Source: Jacaranda mimosifolia (lineage: Eukaryota > Streptophyta > Magnoliopsida > Lamiales > Bignoniaceae). From it: 64,000 nucleotides of DNA. The notes under the pieces were generated by a model. That model was not told the origin of the DNA, did not search any database, and worked only from the letters and a program-made list of their open reading frames with translations. This document shows, one piece after another, positions 1 through 12,475 of the stretch. Made by a program: the position numbers and the translations under genes. The stretch spans positions 11,373,001 through 11,437,000 of the forward strand of contig CM032126.1 in NCBI GenBank assembly GCA_018894105.1. The letters are read 5' to 3'. The stretch's first letter is position 1, and every line of letters begins with the position of its first letter.

Positions 1-682
1 TATTTATGTTGGGGATACTTGCTTACACATTTTTCCTTCAGAAGAATTTTAAAAAAATGTCTATACAAATACTAATATTTGAATGTAATAATGTTTAGAC
101 TGAGAAAGTTTGATCGAAATTAAGTATCAAATTAAATTATCTATACATCTACACTTATAATAGAAATTCTTGAGAGATTGATGTGTTCTTATATTAAGTT
201 GAATTTTGAAAATTTAGTTATTATTTTATGATCATTTACATAATATATATTAATTTTTATGTGATTCAGCAATTCCACAAACAAAAATAAATAAATTTTA
301 TTATCATTTTTATATTAATTATTTAGAAGTATTTTCGTTTCTAAATTATTTTATGTTACAACACATTCATTGATTGGTGATCAAATAATAACCCAATATA
401 AGTTGTTATAGGTGAAGTATTAAAAGATTATACATTTACTCTAAAAACAAATAGTTGACATTTTCAAAACTTCAAATGTCATGAAAATTATAACAATGAC
501 TTCTCCATTATTAAGAGATCATACTAAAAGACTTTATTTTTAAAAAAATTGATTTGTTTATTTGTCATATCTAAATTATATGTATAGATAATTTAAAAAA
601 TGTAGTGAATAAAATGCCCTATTGCATTTTTCTTACCGTTTCTCATTTATTTTTTAAATTTTTATCATTTTACAATTTATTC
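1..682. other. AT-rich intergenic flank, no gene seen
   Basis: Very AT-rich sequence without a coding region, tRNA-like fold or recognisable repeat end. It ends at the left target-site duplication of the LTR retrotransposon. Its own origin is not identifiable by eye. Confidence 0.6.
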
Positions 683-687
683 AACTA

Positions 688-3600
688 TGTAACACCCTAA
701 ATTTAGCATTTTAGAAAGTAAGATTTTTAAAAAAATAAAAATTCTAGGGCTCAAAATACAAATAAGAGAGACTTAATTACAAGAAACCTGAAAATTTTGG
801 GGGTTGATATGCAATTAAAAATGGCCAACTAGGTCAAACTAAGGCACTAAGTTGTCCTCGGGCTCAATTGCAAGATCAAATAAGGTTTTGGGGGTCACTT
901 TGAGGCACTAAATAAGTCGAGGGATTGAACTAAAATATGGAGGAAACTACTGGGGGTCAAACAGAGAATTCCAGAAAGTTAAAAATATATACAGTAGAGG
1001 TCCTTCCATTTTATCAAATTCTCCCATGCTTACCGTGACCATCCTCTCCACCAAACATCTTTCCGATGTTGGAAAAACTAGTAACCAAGCTAATCATTTT
1101 CTTCCTCTCGTCATAAGAAACACATTAATACAAAATTTACACCAAACCACCACATGAAACGGCAAAAATTGGTGGCCGATGGAAATGCATGGCAGAGGTG
1201 GTGGGTCTCACCATTCCAGCAGCTGAAACTCACAACCATGGAGTGGGTTTCAACGGATTCAGGGAGAGGAACATGATGGTGCTTTCAATTTCAAGAACGG
1301 ACCATAGGTGGAGGAGTATCAAAGAAAAATTATGCGGCGGAGTTGGGTGGCATTGTATTATATTTGGCGAAATTGATTGGCCAAATGAACGAGTTTCACG
1401 AAATTGATTTGGGGAAATTGTTCGTCTCGCCAAGACACATCGGGTGGTGACACCCCGCATATTTCCAATGGTGGCGGGCAAGCAGTGGCGTTTTGGCGGC
1501 CGACCACCAGTCTTTTCGGGGCGACAATTCGGGCACATGCGGGCTAGTTTTGGATTGCGAATTGACCTCAAACTCGATCGATTTGATAAAACATTGATTA
1601 ATCAAATAATTTGATTCCTGATTTAATCTGATTGAATTGTTAGGCAAATTTTCTAATGTAAATATAGGTTAATTAGACCAAAATTATGATTATGGATCGG
1701 AATGATTGTATGCAATTTTATTATAAAGTGATATGTCGACTCGGATCGTTATCTAGAAGGTAATTATCATTAAATTAATTTAATTGATGTAATTGGAAAA
1801 TCTAAATTGTATAATGTTATGAAGATTGATTATTATTAGGAAAACATGTAAAATTCATAATGGTGATATAAATTTAGTAATTATGGGCTAAGAACATTAA
1901 ATTCGAAATCATTGGTAAACATCTGTTCAAATAATTAAATGTCTTTTGATTTAGTTCGGATAAAATGTTTAGCTGATTACTGATGTAAGTTTAAATTAAT
2001 AGAACCGAATTGTAATTATGAATTAAGATAAGGTTTGTGATGTCAAGTTGAAAGGTTTGAATATATAAGTTGTGTATAGTGCTAGTGGCCCGGATTGTTA
2101 ATTAAAGCATAATTATTGATATCATTAAAGCCCTAATTTTGTATAACGTTGTAAGGGTTAATTATTAAGAGAAAAATTTAGTAAGCACAGGCTTAGAATA
2201 TTAAATTGTGTATTATTAATATTAAGGTGAAATAGTGGCTCGGAACTGATAAACTCGTTAATATTATTTTAGCGATGATGCATGCTTAAGGAAGATGAAT
2301 GTGTATTACCTTCGAAATAAAATTTATAATTTTTTATACAAGCCCGAAATATATTAACTCTAGTGAAGTAGTCTTAATGGTCGAAAAATCAAAATATATT
2401 AGCATGAGTCATCGTACCCGGGCTAGATCAAGATTTGATTAAGGAGGACACCCCTTGAAATAGGAAATTTATGACATTAAGGTGTATAGTAGTTTAATTA
2501 CCATTATAAGAGTACCACGTAAATGTATTAATATTTATATGTGTCCTATTGGAATAGCTGACGAGGAGTTGAAGTCTCCAGGACTGTAAGATGTCGATAG
2601 TACTTCTATGGAGTTTTCAAGGTGAGGGTTAAGCCTACCTTTCTTCTGGGAAATGAATGTTCTATGATTACTTGAGTTCCCTGTGCTTATCTGTTGAAAT
2701 TGACTGTACTAGTTATAGTGCCTAGAACTCTTATTGGTGTTACTTGTTATTTATCCCATATACCCTATAACCTTGCTAGCTTCCATTGATCGTGTCGATT
2801 TTAGGTCTTGCCAACCAAATCTCATTTTGCATTCCTATCTAAATTGTTCTGTATACTGCTTATATGGCCTTGCTGGCCAATGTTTTACTATTGCATCGTT
2901 TGAACTTTTTTGCAGATATGATTTGATTGATTGTTTCAATTATGTATCATCAGTTGGCATAATTGCTTAGTCACCTTGAGGACACTCTTGGGGGCTCATG
3001 CCGATGGGATGCCACGGGTCGGGTATGGGCCCGAGACTAGGTTTGAAAAGACGATCAGGCAGTATGGATTGACGGTAGTTAGTCTTTCGGCAAATACCCA
3101 CCTAAGATCCTAACTTGTGGATAGTTGGAGGTAGCTGTCTAGTAACTGGTAGGATCTAGCATATGGACCGGCCATGCCATACCGAGCTAAGTGCTTAGAT
3201 AGCGGAGTAATAAGGGAAATATGCTATTATTAATGTACTCCGTGTACCGTTTGTTACCGTTTATGTTATATTCTAGGAGCAATAAGGACGGAATTGCCAA
3301 CAACCTATGAAATTGGAATCGTTTGTGCTATGTTACATCACTATTTCATTTTGAAAGAAAATCTTGCTTGTTGATAAATCTGTTTATCAATTGTTGTGCC
3401 TGCAACAGTTTCCTTTGTCTATTTGTCATTCCCCCCTCTCACTAAGTCCTTCACACTTACCCTTTTTCGTTATCTTTTATTTTTTTTCCCAAACAAGATT
3501 GGATGATGGTTGAGGGCTCGAGGCGTGCCCAAGGAAAGATGTGTTTTGTAATAGATTAAGTGCTATGATTGTATAGGTAGATTACGCCTAATCAAGACGC

Positions 3601-3779
3601 TTAGACTTACCAATGTTTAAGTTTGCTCTGAAGACTGTGATACGTACATATTACGCACTTTGAATGACCTTTTGGGTTTAGTGTTAAGCTGTTATCTTTT
3701 GAGTTTTGTTCAATTTTGGTTACCTTAGTTATCTTTTGGATTGGTGGCACCTTAGCTTAAGAATCACCCCTAGTTGAGA
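688..3779 (+). repeat. 5' LTR (about 3.1 kb)
   Basis: Starts TGTAACACCC and runs to a junction with the primer binding site near 3779. It aligns along its whole length with 9084-12470. The terminal bases GTGCCACA seen at the end of the 3' LTR are absent here, so a small deletion removed the LTR terminus and the usual spacer before the PBS. Short reading frames inside (for example 1189-1407) are not conserved in the sister LTR and are not called as genes. Confidence 0.88.
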
Positions 3780-3792
3780 TGGTATTATAGCC
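3780..3792 (+). other. Primer binding site, tRNA-iMet type, mutated
   Basis: TGGTATTATAGCC matches the usual plant retrotransposon PBS TGGTATCAGAGCC except for two transitions. It lies directly at the inner edge of the 5' LTR, which fixes the plus-strand orientation of the element. Confidence 0.75.
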
Positions 3793-4735
3793 TAAGGTTT
3801 CGAAGACCTAGGTTAATAAAGGGATCATTTTTGTAATTGGAATCAATGGGTTCATTAAAGATTAAACTTGAATTGGGAATCATCTAGGATATGATCCTCA
3901 GAGTGTGAAATTCTCGGTTAATAGAGATTAAGTTTGACTTTGGAATTGTCTGGGATGTGTATACTTGAGTTAAAGAATATCTGAGTTATGTCAGGATATG
4001 ATTCTTGGAACGTAAAATTTGGGTAGGGTAAGATGGAGTTTGATAGTGAGTTTGACATGATATGAAATTTTGGGATAATGCTTGACTTTAAGGAAGTGAA
4101 CGGTTATGACTAGGGTGGCCAACCAGTGCATAACCTCTTACTTCTGGTATGTTGGCCTTATGAATGTATAGTCATGGGTAAGAATGATGTTGTTTGGAAT
4201 TATAGCATTATGTGTACAATGCTGTGTAGGTTGAATATGATATGCAAATGACTATTTTGGGGGAAATTTGTATTTGCTGAGTAAAGAGATACTTTGAAAA
4301 TTAATATTGTGCAAGCAATAATTGTGGTAGTTGTATCTGATAAGTGGATGATCGTTCTGGGAAGACATGTATTTGGTAAGCAAATAATTACCTTGAGGAT
4401 GGATAATGCCTGACACATGTATATGGCTGAAATTTAGGTGGTATAGTTATTCTGGGAAAGAGTCTTTATGATAATAGTGAAGATGATTCGAACGGCTATA
4501 GGTAACATTGGGTTAAAAAAAAATCACTTAAGGAATAAAATCTAGGAGGAATGAAATTGTGAATGTAAGGAGAAAAGTGTAAAGTTTGTCTTGGGGTACG
4601 ATGCTTGTGAATTAATTATTGGGAATTGAGAAGAAGATAAGTCTGTTGATGAGGACAGTCGATCAATGCAACTACAAATTGGTAATGTTGGGGGAAAAAA
4701 AGAGAGAGAAAAGAAGGAAAATCATATGTAAGACA

Positions 4736-5512
4736 AGGACGGATCTAGGGGGCAAGCAGGGGCCATTGCCCCCAAGATTTATTATAACATATATTAGTAT
4801 AATTAATTTAAAGAATATATTAAAAAGGAATTTATTTAATATCAGTTACTTTAATTAACCAATTTTAATTTTCATTCATTAACTTTTATTATAGGCTTTG
4901 AATTAAAAATTAATTTTCTAGATTTATTGAATTGAATTGAATTTATTTTTAATTAAAGATAAAAATTAAAATCAATTAATGACATATCTGTCTATTTTAT
5001 TTTTTAAAATCCAAAACAAATTCTTAGGTCCATATTTACAATCAAGTAATCAAGTGAAGACTATTAAGTAGGCTAGTTAAGGCATTTCTATTTTATTTGT
5101 TTGAGAAAACACTATGGGAGTTTAGCCGATTAAATTTTAAGGGATTTGCAAAACAATTAAAATCTCTCATTTTAACTTTAATAAGATTGAGATAAGAATA
5201 AATGTGAGTGAATATTTTTCTTTGTGTTTTAACAGCTACAAATGAATTTTTTTTTTTTTTTTGTTATGAATATTATCAAGAACATGGTTTAGAACTTTTT
5301 CTTCGATTTTTTAGTTACTTATATTGACAAACCTATTACTGAAAATTTTGATATTGATTTGATTCATATACAAATGTTTTGATATAAAGGAGCATCATAC
5401 TCAATTTTGATGAAAATGGGTATTTTGAATTCACAAATATGAAAATTATACTTAACCTTTTAAGCTTTATAATTTTTGCCCCCATACTCTCATTTCTAGA
5501 TTCATCCCTGCC
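4736..5512. mobile_element. hAT-type MITE nested in the retrotransposon interior
   Basis: The left end (AGGACGGATCTAGGGGGCAA) and the reverse complement of the right end (GGCAGGGATGAATCTAG) form an imperfect terminal inverted repeat of the common plant GGATCTAG hAT type. Immediate flanks GTAAGACA (4728-4735) and ATAAGATA (5513-5520) match at 6 of 8 positions, fitting an aged 8-bp hAT duplication. The interior is AT-rich with no transposase. It inserted after the LTR element was in place. Confidence 0.65.
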
Positions 5513-7731
5513 ATAAGATATGTATTGCAAGAAATTGTATTGTAAGTTCTAGGGAAAATAGTATAATGCCAGCCAGAGGTGATAGGTAACTTATGTGATA
5601 AATATTAAAGGATGAAAGAAGAATATCAATGAGGACATAAAAATAATTGAAGAGGAGTTGGCGACTTTAAATGGAAGTGATGAGATAAAAAGGAGATATT
5701 GATACAACATAAAGGGAATTAGGTGCAAAGAAAAAAGTCAGTATTTTGATAAGGCACGATTCCTTGATGAAACTTGAGGGCATCAAAGGGATTGACGATG
5801 ATTAAGAACCAATGTTTCGAAAAATAGGAAAACTGCACCCCGATCTTAATGACAGAGATTTGGGATCATAGGTTATGAAAATTGAGGAAATAATTAATAA
5901 GGATTAGATATGTTCCCCTAACGACCAATATAAGATCCTGTATCCTAGTGATGTCAAGTACATGACTTTTTGAATTTTGAAAGAGAAAATTTGGGAATTG
6001 TATTGTGAATAGATGTGTTTTGCGAGATCTTAGATTTGTAAGTTGAGGATTCTCTTGAATAGAGTTGCATATGATGATTTAAAATGTCATATCGATAGGT
6101 TAATATTTGATGAATTTGTATGGTGTGACTTAAATGATATAGTTGTCTAAGGAATGGTTGTCGGCAACAATGAAGTTGTGAGGAATCACATTAAAATTTT
6201 GAAGAGAAACGGGCATAACTAGTTTTGGAATACATGAAATAATAGATAATGAAGAGAGAATCAACTAACCGAGAGTTGGAAGATAAATAGGAAGGACGAA
6301 GAAGTTGTTGTTATTATTGTGGCAAGTAGGAATGTGGGTAGAGGATAGAGATCGGTGTCATAATAGAATATAGCCCCAAATTTGAGGATATAGAAGATGC
6401 GAATGAGAAGGGGACCAATACTTGAAATTGGAATGCGCACCCTAGCATTGATAAGGGAAACTAGAGAATCATGAGGTGTGCCAATTAGAGAGATGGTCGA
6501 GGCACGCATATATGCATATGAGTATCTAGTTTAGCTCAACAAGTGGAATATAATGAATGTTTGGTTATAACAAAGATATACTAGATTTAGTGAGTTTTAC
6601 CCATCATGAATCAAAGGTCAATTAGGTTGATTGACAGTTTAGATATTCTTAAGAACTACTAAGTACTAATTTATATGTATAATGATAGTATCGTGCGTGA
6701 ATCCTGTATATAAATTAAATTGTATCCTATATATCATATATGTTGATTGAGTTTTAAAGTATCTTAGCTTGCATTTAGATATCTTATATTTTCTACAAGA
6801 CAACAACCGTTTAGATATTGTTAATATTTAAGGTAAGCACTATTGGCTAATCGAACTCGGACTTATCTAATAAGGCTGAAATCACAATACGGTGGAAAAC
6901 GACATTGCCAGAATATTCTCAAATGTAAATGTGATCCGCTGCCGACTAAATCACAGCGGATGGTCATCAATCAATGAAACTAATACGCTCAAACATTGCA
7001 TTGAAGATGCTCCAATTAGAAATATCTCGGGAGAAGAACTGGAGATGACATTAGACCTTACTCCACCATTGTCAGTAGATTCGAAGATAGGAAGACTTGT
7101 GACATAATATTTGTTGTAGTGGGAGGGAGGACCTTATGACCCTATTGATGAACGAATTATGTTAATAATTTTGTAAGTATAATAGTAACCGTACGAAAGA
7201 TAGCTTCAAGAAATTTCTAGAGTTTTACCCTCCTTTACTGAAAATACCTAACAAGTGGAATGTAGGGGTACATGTTGAGTAATAAGATGCAATTTAAGGT
7301 TCGAAACAACTTGATGAATAAAAGAATTGAGGATACTACTTACTTTTAGGAGGGATCTTGCATTACTGACACGGATTGACAAAATAATAGTAAGACCTCA
7401 ACAAAACACATCAAGTTGGGGATTAGAATATCTTTTTCCTCATAAGCTATTTAACCCAATACAAGCACTAAGGTTTGTTTAAGATCAAAACTAAGGGTGT
7501 GATAACATAGATAGAAAATTGAGGAAAAGATGGATTGAGAACTACCTTATACTTGTAATACAGATATTATGAATTAAGATGGTGTTATTGAGGTCGATTC
7601 GAGTTCTTACAATATTTGTAAATATGATACATAAAAAAAATATCCACATTATCAGGATTGATTTATAGTGATGTTATTGGGAACCTTTAAATTACTTAAA
7701 ATTGAGGAATTAGCTATATTACATCTGTGTT

Positions 7732-7932
7732 TGGGTTGTGGTCTCACGAACATTAGGGGTTAATTCCATCAGAATTAAGGATATAGTCAATCGAACATGT
7801 CCAAAAAATGTATTAAAGGTACAAAAGTTTTCTTGGTTTCATCCAATTGATGCTAAAGGTGTATACAGGGCCTTTGCCAAAATAGTAGGCTCCCTAATGA
7901 AATCAACTATGAAAGATCATTACTTTGAATAA
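7732..7932 (+). pseudogene. Ty3/gypsy pol relic: reverse transcriptase to RNase H linker
   Basis: The plus-strand frame reads WVVVSR..GVNSIRIKDIVN..CPKNVLKVQKF, then a tract ending FAKIVGSLMKSTMKDHYFE. In order this matches the conserved stretch after the RT palm of Ty3/gypsy polyproteins: the LGHV-S-GV motif, DP-KI--I--WP-P-NV-EVRSFLG, YYRRF, and F-KIA-PLTKLTKKD--FEW. The catalytic YxDD region upstream and a clear RNase H core downstream are too damaged to call. The frame ends in a stop at 7930-7932. It lies in the expected place between the PBS and PPT and supports the gypsy assignment. It is non-functional. Confidence 0.8.
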
Positions 7933-9070
7933 AAGAAGGTGTTTCGGGATTTAGAGAGATAATCAATCATGGTGTTATTCTTATCTTTCTTTTAAAAACC
8001 TAGGGAAATATTAGATATGTCTATACCTTGAAAAGGACAATTGTTCATGAGAGAGTGATTACTTTAATGAAATAAAGATACCACCCAAGGATGAAGAAAG
8101 AGAAATCCTTAAGGAATATAAATGTACCAACATGTATGGTTTGGGTACGATTTAGATTGACAAACACTTTGAGTCCTAAGGATGGGTTAACATACTTAAA
8201 GGTGGGTGAAATGAATGAAGGATAAATATAAGTATTACAAGGATGGGAAATTTTGATCTCAGATGTAGAAACTAGTTATTGACCTCGAAAATAAGTTGAA
8301 ATGCAAAGTGCACAAGCGAGAATAAGTAGGTTGAGGAACTCAAGCCAATGAGCTCCAAAGGATAAAGGAAAACAGGTAGTTGAAGGTTCTATCTAGGTTT
8401 TTGAACATCAAAAGAAAGTCTGATCCCATACATTCTTGGCTTTATTTCTTAGATGGAATCTAAGGAGCAGCAGATGGATTGTTCGTGACTATATCTAGTA
8501 GGTATACTTTTGTGAGCCTGTAGTTAGCTGCATGGAAGTGTATAAACTTGTAGTGTTAATAGCTGTTTGTCACTGTAGTGGTTTTGTGATATCTTGGAGA
8601 ACCTCTTAAGTATAGAAATTATATATGATGATGTGCATGAGGTTTACCCAATAGAAAATAAGCACTAAGTGCTCCATGATTTTATGGGATCACCAAAGAG
8701 GTTTAAAACTCATTTTCGGGATAGTTTAATTTACTTTCTATAAGCTCAATCGTGGAAGTCAAAAGAAACTTTAAGTGATATCAGATAATGGAACCATGAT
8801 TATGGGATTACTGAGATTACTAGACAACCTGAAAAGAATAGGGTTGCACCACGAGCCTTAGTAAGAATGTGTATGTTTAGAAAACTAGAAAGAAGAGACT
8901 CTTAAAAATCTTAGCGAAATAAATGCCATTAGGAATTGGAGGAAGTATATCGTGGTAATGGAAGAAATCAACATGTGATCAAGGCAACGTATGAACAAGA
9001 GCATTATATGTGTCAGTGTTAATCGAAGTTCTTCCAGTCAAAGATGAGAATTTGGGGACTAGATTCTTTT

Positions 9071-9083
9071 CAGATGGGGAGAT
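9071..9083 (+). other. Polypurine tract before the 3' LTR
   Basis: CAGATGGGGAGAT directly precedes the TG of the 3' LTR. The preceding bases (GGGGACTAGATTCTTTT, 9055 onward) resemble the end of gypsy pol, where GAGGACGAATTCTTTT-like sequence leads into the PPT. Confidence 0.75.
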
Positions 9084-10201
9084 TGTAATACCTTTAAATT
9101 TAGCACTTTAGAAAGTATGATTTTTAAAAAAATCAAAATATTAATTTGATAAAATTTTGGGGCTCAAAATACAAATAAAAAAGACTTAGTTGCAAGAAAC
9201 TTGAAAATTTTGGAGGTTGATCTATAATTAAAAATGGTCAACTGGGTCAAACTAAGGTATTAACTTGTCCTGGGGCTCAATTGCAAACTAAAATAAGGTG
9301 TTGATGGCCAATTTGAGGCACTAAATAAGTCGAGGGATTGAATTAAAATAAGGATGAAACTGCTAAGGGTCAAACTGAGAATTCTAGAAAGTTAAAAATA
9401 TATACACAAGAGGCCCTTCCATTTTATCAAATTCTCCCATGCTTACCGTCACCATCCTCTCCACTCAACATATTTCCAACATTGGAAAAACTAGCAACCA
9501 AGCTAACCATTCTCTTCCCTTCGCCATAAGGAACATATTAATACAAAATTTACACCAAACCACCACATGAAATGGCGGGAATTGGTGGCTGACGAAAATG
9601 CATGGCGGAGGTGGGGGATCTCACCATTCCGGCAGCTGAAATTCTCAACCATGGAGTGGGTTTCAACGAGTTTGGAGAGAGAAACATGATGGTGTTTTCA
9701 ATTTCAAGAACTGACCACTAGTGGATAAGTAATTGAAGAAAAACTACACGGCAGAGTTGGGTGGTGCTGTACTATTTTTGGCAAAATTAACTAGCCAAAT
9801 GAAGAAATTTCATGAAATTGATTTGGGGAAGTTGCGTGTCTCCCGAAGACGCATCGGGTGATGACAACCGCGCACATTTCCAACGGCAATGGTTCTCTAT
9901 CGGTCGACCACCAGTCTTTTTGGGGCCACAATCCGAGCGCATGTGGGCTAGTTCTGGGTTGCGAATTGACCTCAAATTCTGTTGATTCGGTAAAACATCA
10001 ATTAATCAGATAATTTGATACCTGATTTAATCTAATTGAATTGTTAGGCAAATTTTCTAATGTAAATATAGGTTAATTAGGCCAAAATAATGATTATAGA
10101 CCGGAATGATTGTATGTGATTTAATATAACATGATATGTGGACTCGGATCATTATCTAGAAGCTAATTATTATTAAATTAAGTTAATTGATGTAATTAAA
10201 A

Positions 10202-10323
10202 AAATCTAAATTGTATAATGTTATGAAGATTGATTATTATTAGGAAAACATGTAAAATTCGTAAATCTAAATTGTATAATTTTATGAAGATTGATTATTA
10301 TTAGGAAAATATGTAAAATTTGT
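10202..10323 (+). repeat. 61-bp tandem duplication inside the 3' LTR
   Basis: AAATCTAAATTGTATAAT starts at 10202 and again at 10263. The two units are nearly identical, while the 5' LTR has one copy (around 1800). Confidence 0.85.
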
Positions 10324-10420
10324 AAGGGTGATATAAATTTAGTAATTATGGGCTTAGAACATTAAATTTGAGATCATAGGTAAATATCTATTCAAACAAT
10401 TAAATGTATCTTAATTCAGT

Positions 10421-10798
10421 TCGGATAAAATGTTAAGATGATTACTGATGTAAGTTTAAATTAATCAAACTGAATTGTAATTGTGAATTGAGATAAGATT
10501 TGTGATGTCAAGCTGAAATGTTTGAATATATAAGTTGTGTATAGTGCTAGTAGCCCTGAATTGGTAATTAAAATATAATTATTGTTAATTAAATTACTTA
10601 ATATCATTTTCAGATAAAATGTTAAGCTGATTACTGATGTAAGTTTAAATTAATCGAATCGAATTGTAATTATGAATTGAGATAAGATTTGTGATGTCAA
10701 GCTAAAATGTTTGAATGTATAAGTTGTGTGTAGTGTTAGTGGGCCCGAATTGATAATTAAATATAATTATTGTTAATTAGATTGCTCGATATCATTAA
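10421..10798 (+). repeat. 189-bp tandem duplication inside the 3' LTR
   Basis: The block beginning TCGGATAAAATGTTAAG (10421) recurs as TCAGATAAAATGTTAAG at 10610, and both run through GTAAGTTTAAATTAAT and TGTGATGTCAAGCT. The 5' LTR has a single copy near 1957-2100. Confidence 0.85.
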
Positions 10799-12475
10799 AG
10801 CCCTAATTTTGTGCAACGTTGTAAGGATTAATTGCTAAGAGAAAATTTTAAGAAATTCCCACGAATAGACTAGATTTAGTAAGCAGGGGCTTAGAATATT
10901 AAATTGTGTATTATTAATATTAAGGTGAAATAGTGGCTTGGAATCGATAAACTCCTCATTAATATTATTTTAGCAATGACGCGTGCTCAAGGAAGATGAA
11001 TGTGTATTACCTTCAAAATAAAATTTATAATATTTTATACAAGCCTGAAATATGTTAACTCTAGTAAAGTAGTTTTAGTGGCCAAAAAATCAAAATATAT
11101 TAGCATGAGTCATCGTATCTGAGCTAGATCAAGATTTGATTAAGGAGGACACCCCTTGAAATTGGAAATTTATGACATTAAGGCGTATTGGTAATTTAAT
11201 TACCATTATAAGAGTACCACATAAATGTATTAATATTTATATGTGTCCTATTGGAATAGGTAACGAGGAACTGGAGTCTCCAGGATTGTAGGATGTTGAT
11301 AGCACTTCTGTGGAGTTTACAAGGTAAGGATTAAGCCTACCTTTCTTTTGGGAAATTAATGTTCCTCGATTGCTTGAGTTCTTTGTGCTTATCTGTTGAA
11401 ATTGACTGTACTCGTTCTGGTACCCAAAACTTTTATTGTGTTACCTGTTATTTATCCCGTATACCCTATAGCTTTGTTAGCTTTCCTATATTGTGTCAAT
11501 TTTGGGTCTTGCCGACCAAATCTCATTTTGAACTCCTGTCTAAATCATTTTGTGTATTGTTTATATGGCCTTGTCGACCGATGTTTTACGGACTGCATTG
11601 TTTGAACTGTTTTATAGATATATTTTGATCTATTGTTTGAAATGTGTATTATCTATTGGCATAATTGTTTAGTCACCTTAAAGACGCTCTTAAGGGGTTA
11701 CCGCTCGATGGGATGCCACGAGTTGGGTATGGGCCCCGGGACTAGGTCCGAAAAGACGACCGTGCGGTATGGACCGATGGTGGCTGGTCTTCCAGCTAGT
11801 ACCCACCTAAGATCTTAACTTGCGGATAGTTGGAGGTAGCTGTCTAGTAACTTGTGAGATCTAGCATGTGGATCAGCCATGCCATACCGAGCCAAGTGCT
11901 TGGGTAGCGGACCGTTTATTTTCTATTCTGGGAGCAATAAGGACAGAATTGCCAACAACCTATTAAATTGGAATCGTTTGTGCTATGTTACATCACTATT
12001 TCATTTTGAAAGAAATTATTGCTTGTTGATGAATTTGTTTATCAATTGTTGTGCCTACAATAGTTTCCCTTGTCTATATGTCATTCCCCCCTCCTCACTA
12101 AGTCCTTACGACTTACCTCATTTTGTTATCTTTTATTCTGTTCCCAGACAGGATTGGATGATGGTTGAGGTCTCAAGGCGTGCCCAAGGAAAGACATGTT
12201 TTGTAATAGATTAGGCGCTATGATTGTATATATTGGTTACACCTAATCGAGATGCTTAGACTTGCCAATGTTATGTGAATGTTTAAGTTTGCTCTGAAGA
12301 TTTTGATCGATACATATTGCTTACTTTGAATGATATTTTGGGTTTAGTGTTAATCTGTTATCTTTTGAATTCTTTTCAATTTTGGTTACCTTAGTTATCT
12401 TTTGAATTATATTTTAAGTTTGAATTGGTAGCACTTTAGCTTAGGAATCACCCTTGGTTGGGGTGCCACAAACTA

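Larger units (their letters stand above)
9084..12470 (+). repeat. 3' LTR (about 3.4 kb)
   Basis: Starts TGTAATACC and ends GGGGTGCCACA, followed at once by the AACTA duplication. It is about 300 bp longer than the 5' LTR. Two internal tandem duplications explain most of this: a 61-bp unit at 10202-10323 and a 189-bp unit at 10421-10798. Neither is duplicated in the 5' LTR, so both arose after insertion (or the 5' copy lost them). Confidence 0.9.
683..12475 (+). mobile_element. Ty3/gypsy LTR retrotransposon, complete but degenerate, with AACTA target duplication
   Basis: Two long, similar direct repeats flank a ~5.3 kb interior. The outer edges are TG (688) and CA (12470), and the same 5 bases AACTA lie immediately outside each end (683-687 and 12471-12475), as expected for integrase-made duplications. 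A tRNA-iMet-type primer site follows the left LTR and a purine tract precedes the right LTR, so the element reads on the plus strand. The interior retains a recognisable Ty3/gypsy pol fragment (about 7732-7932), but stops and frameshifts remove any usable gag or pol frame. The two LTRs differ often, mostly by transitions, so the insertion is old. About 0.78 kb of the interior is a nested hAT-type MITE. The superfamily call rests on the pol fragment and the TGTAACACC-type LTR start; the lineage within gypsy is not assigned. Confidence 0.9.

Noticed and set aside
1189..1407. 72-residue plus-strand frame in the 5' LTR
   Set aside because: Not open or conserved at the matching place in the 3' LTR (about 9598-9810); lies wholly in LTR DNA.
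6892..7107. 71-residue frame in the retrotransposon interior
   Set aside because: Position fits gag-pol, but no gag, protease or RT motif can be read, so no domain was assigned.
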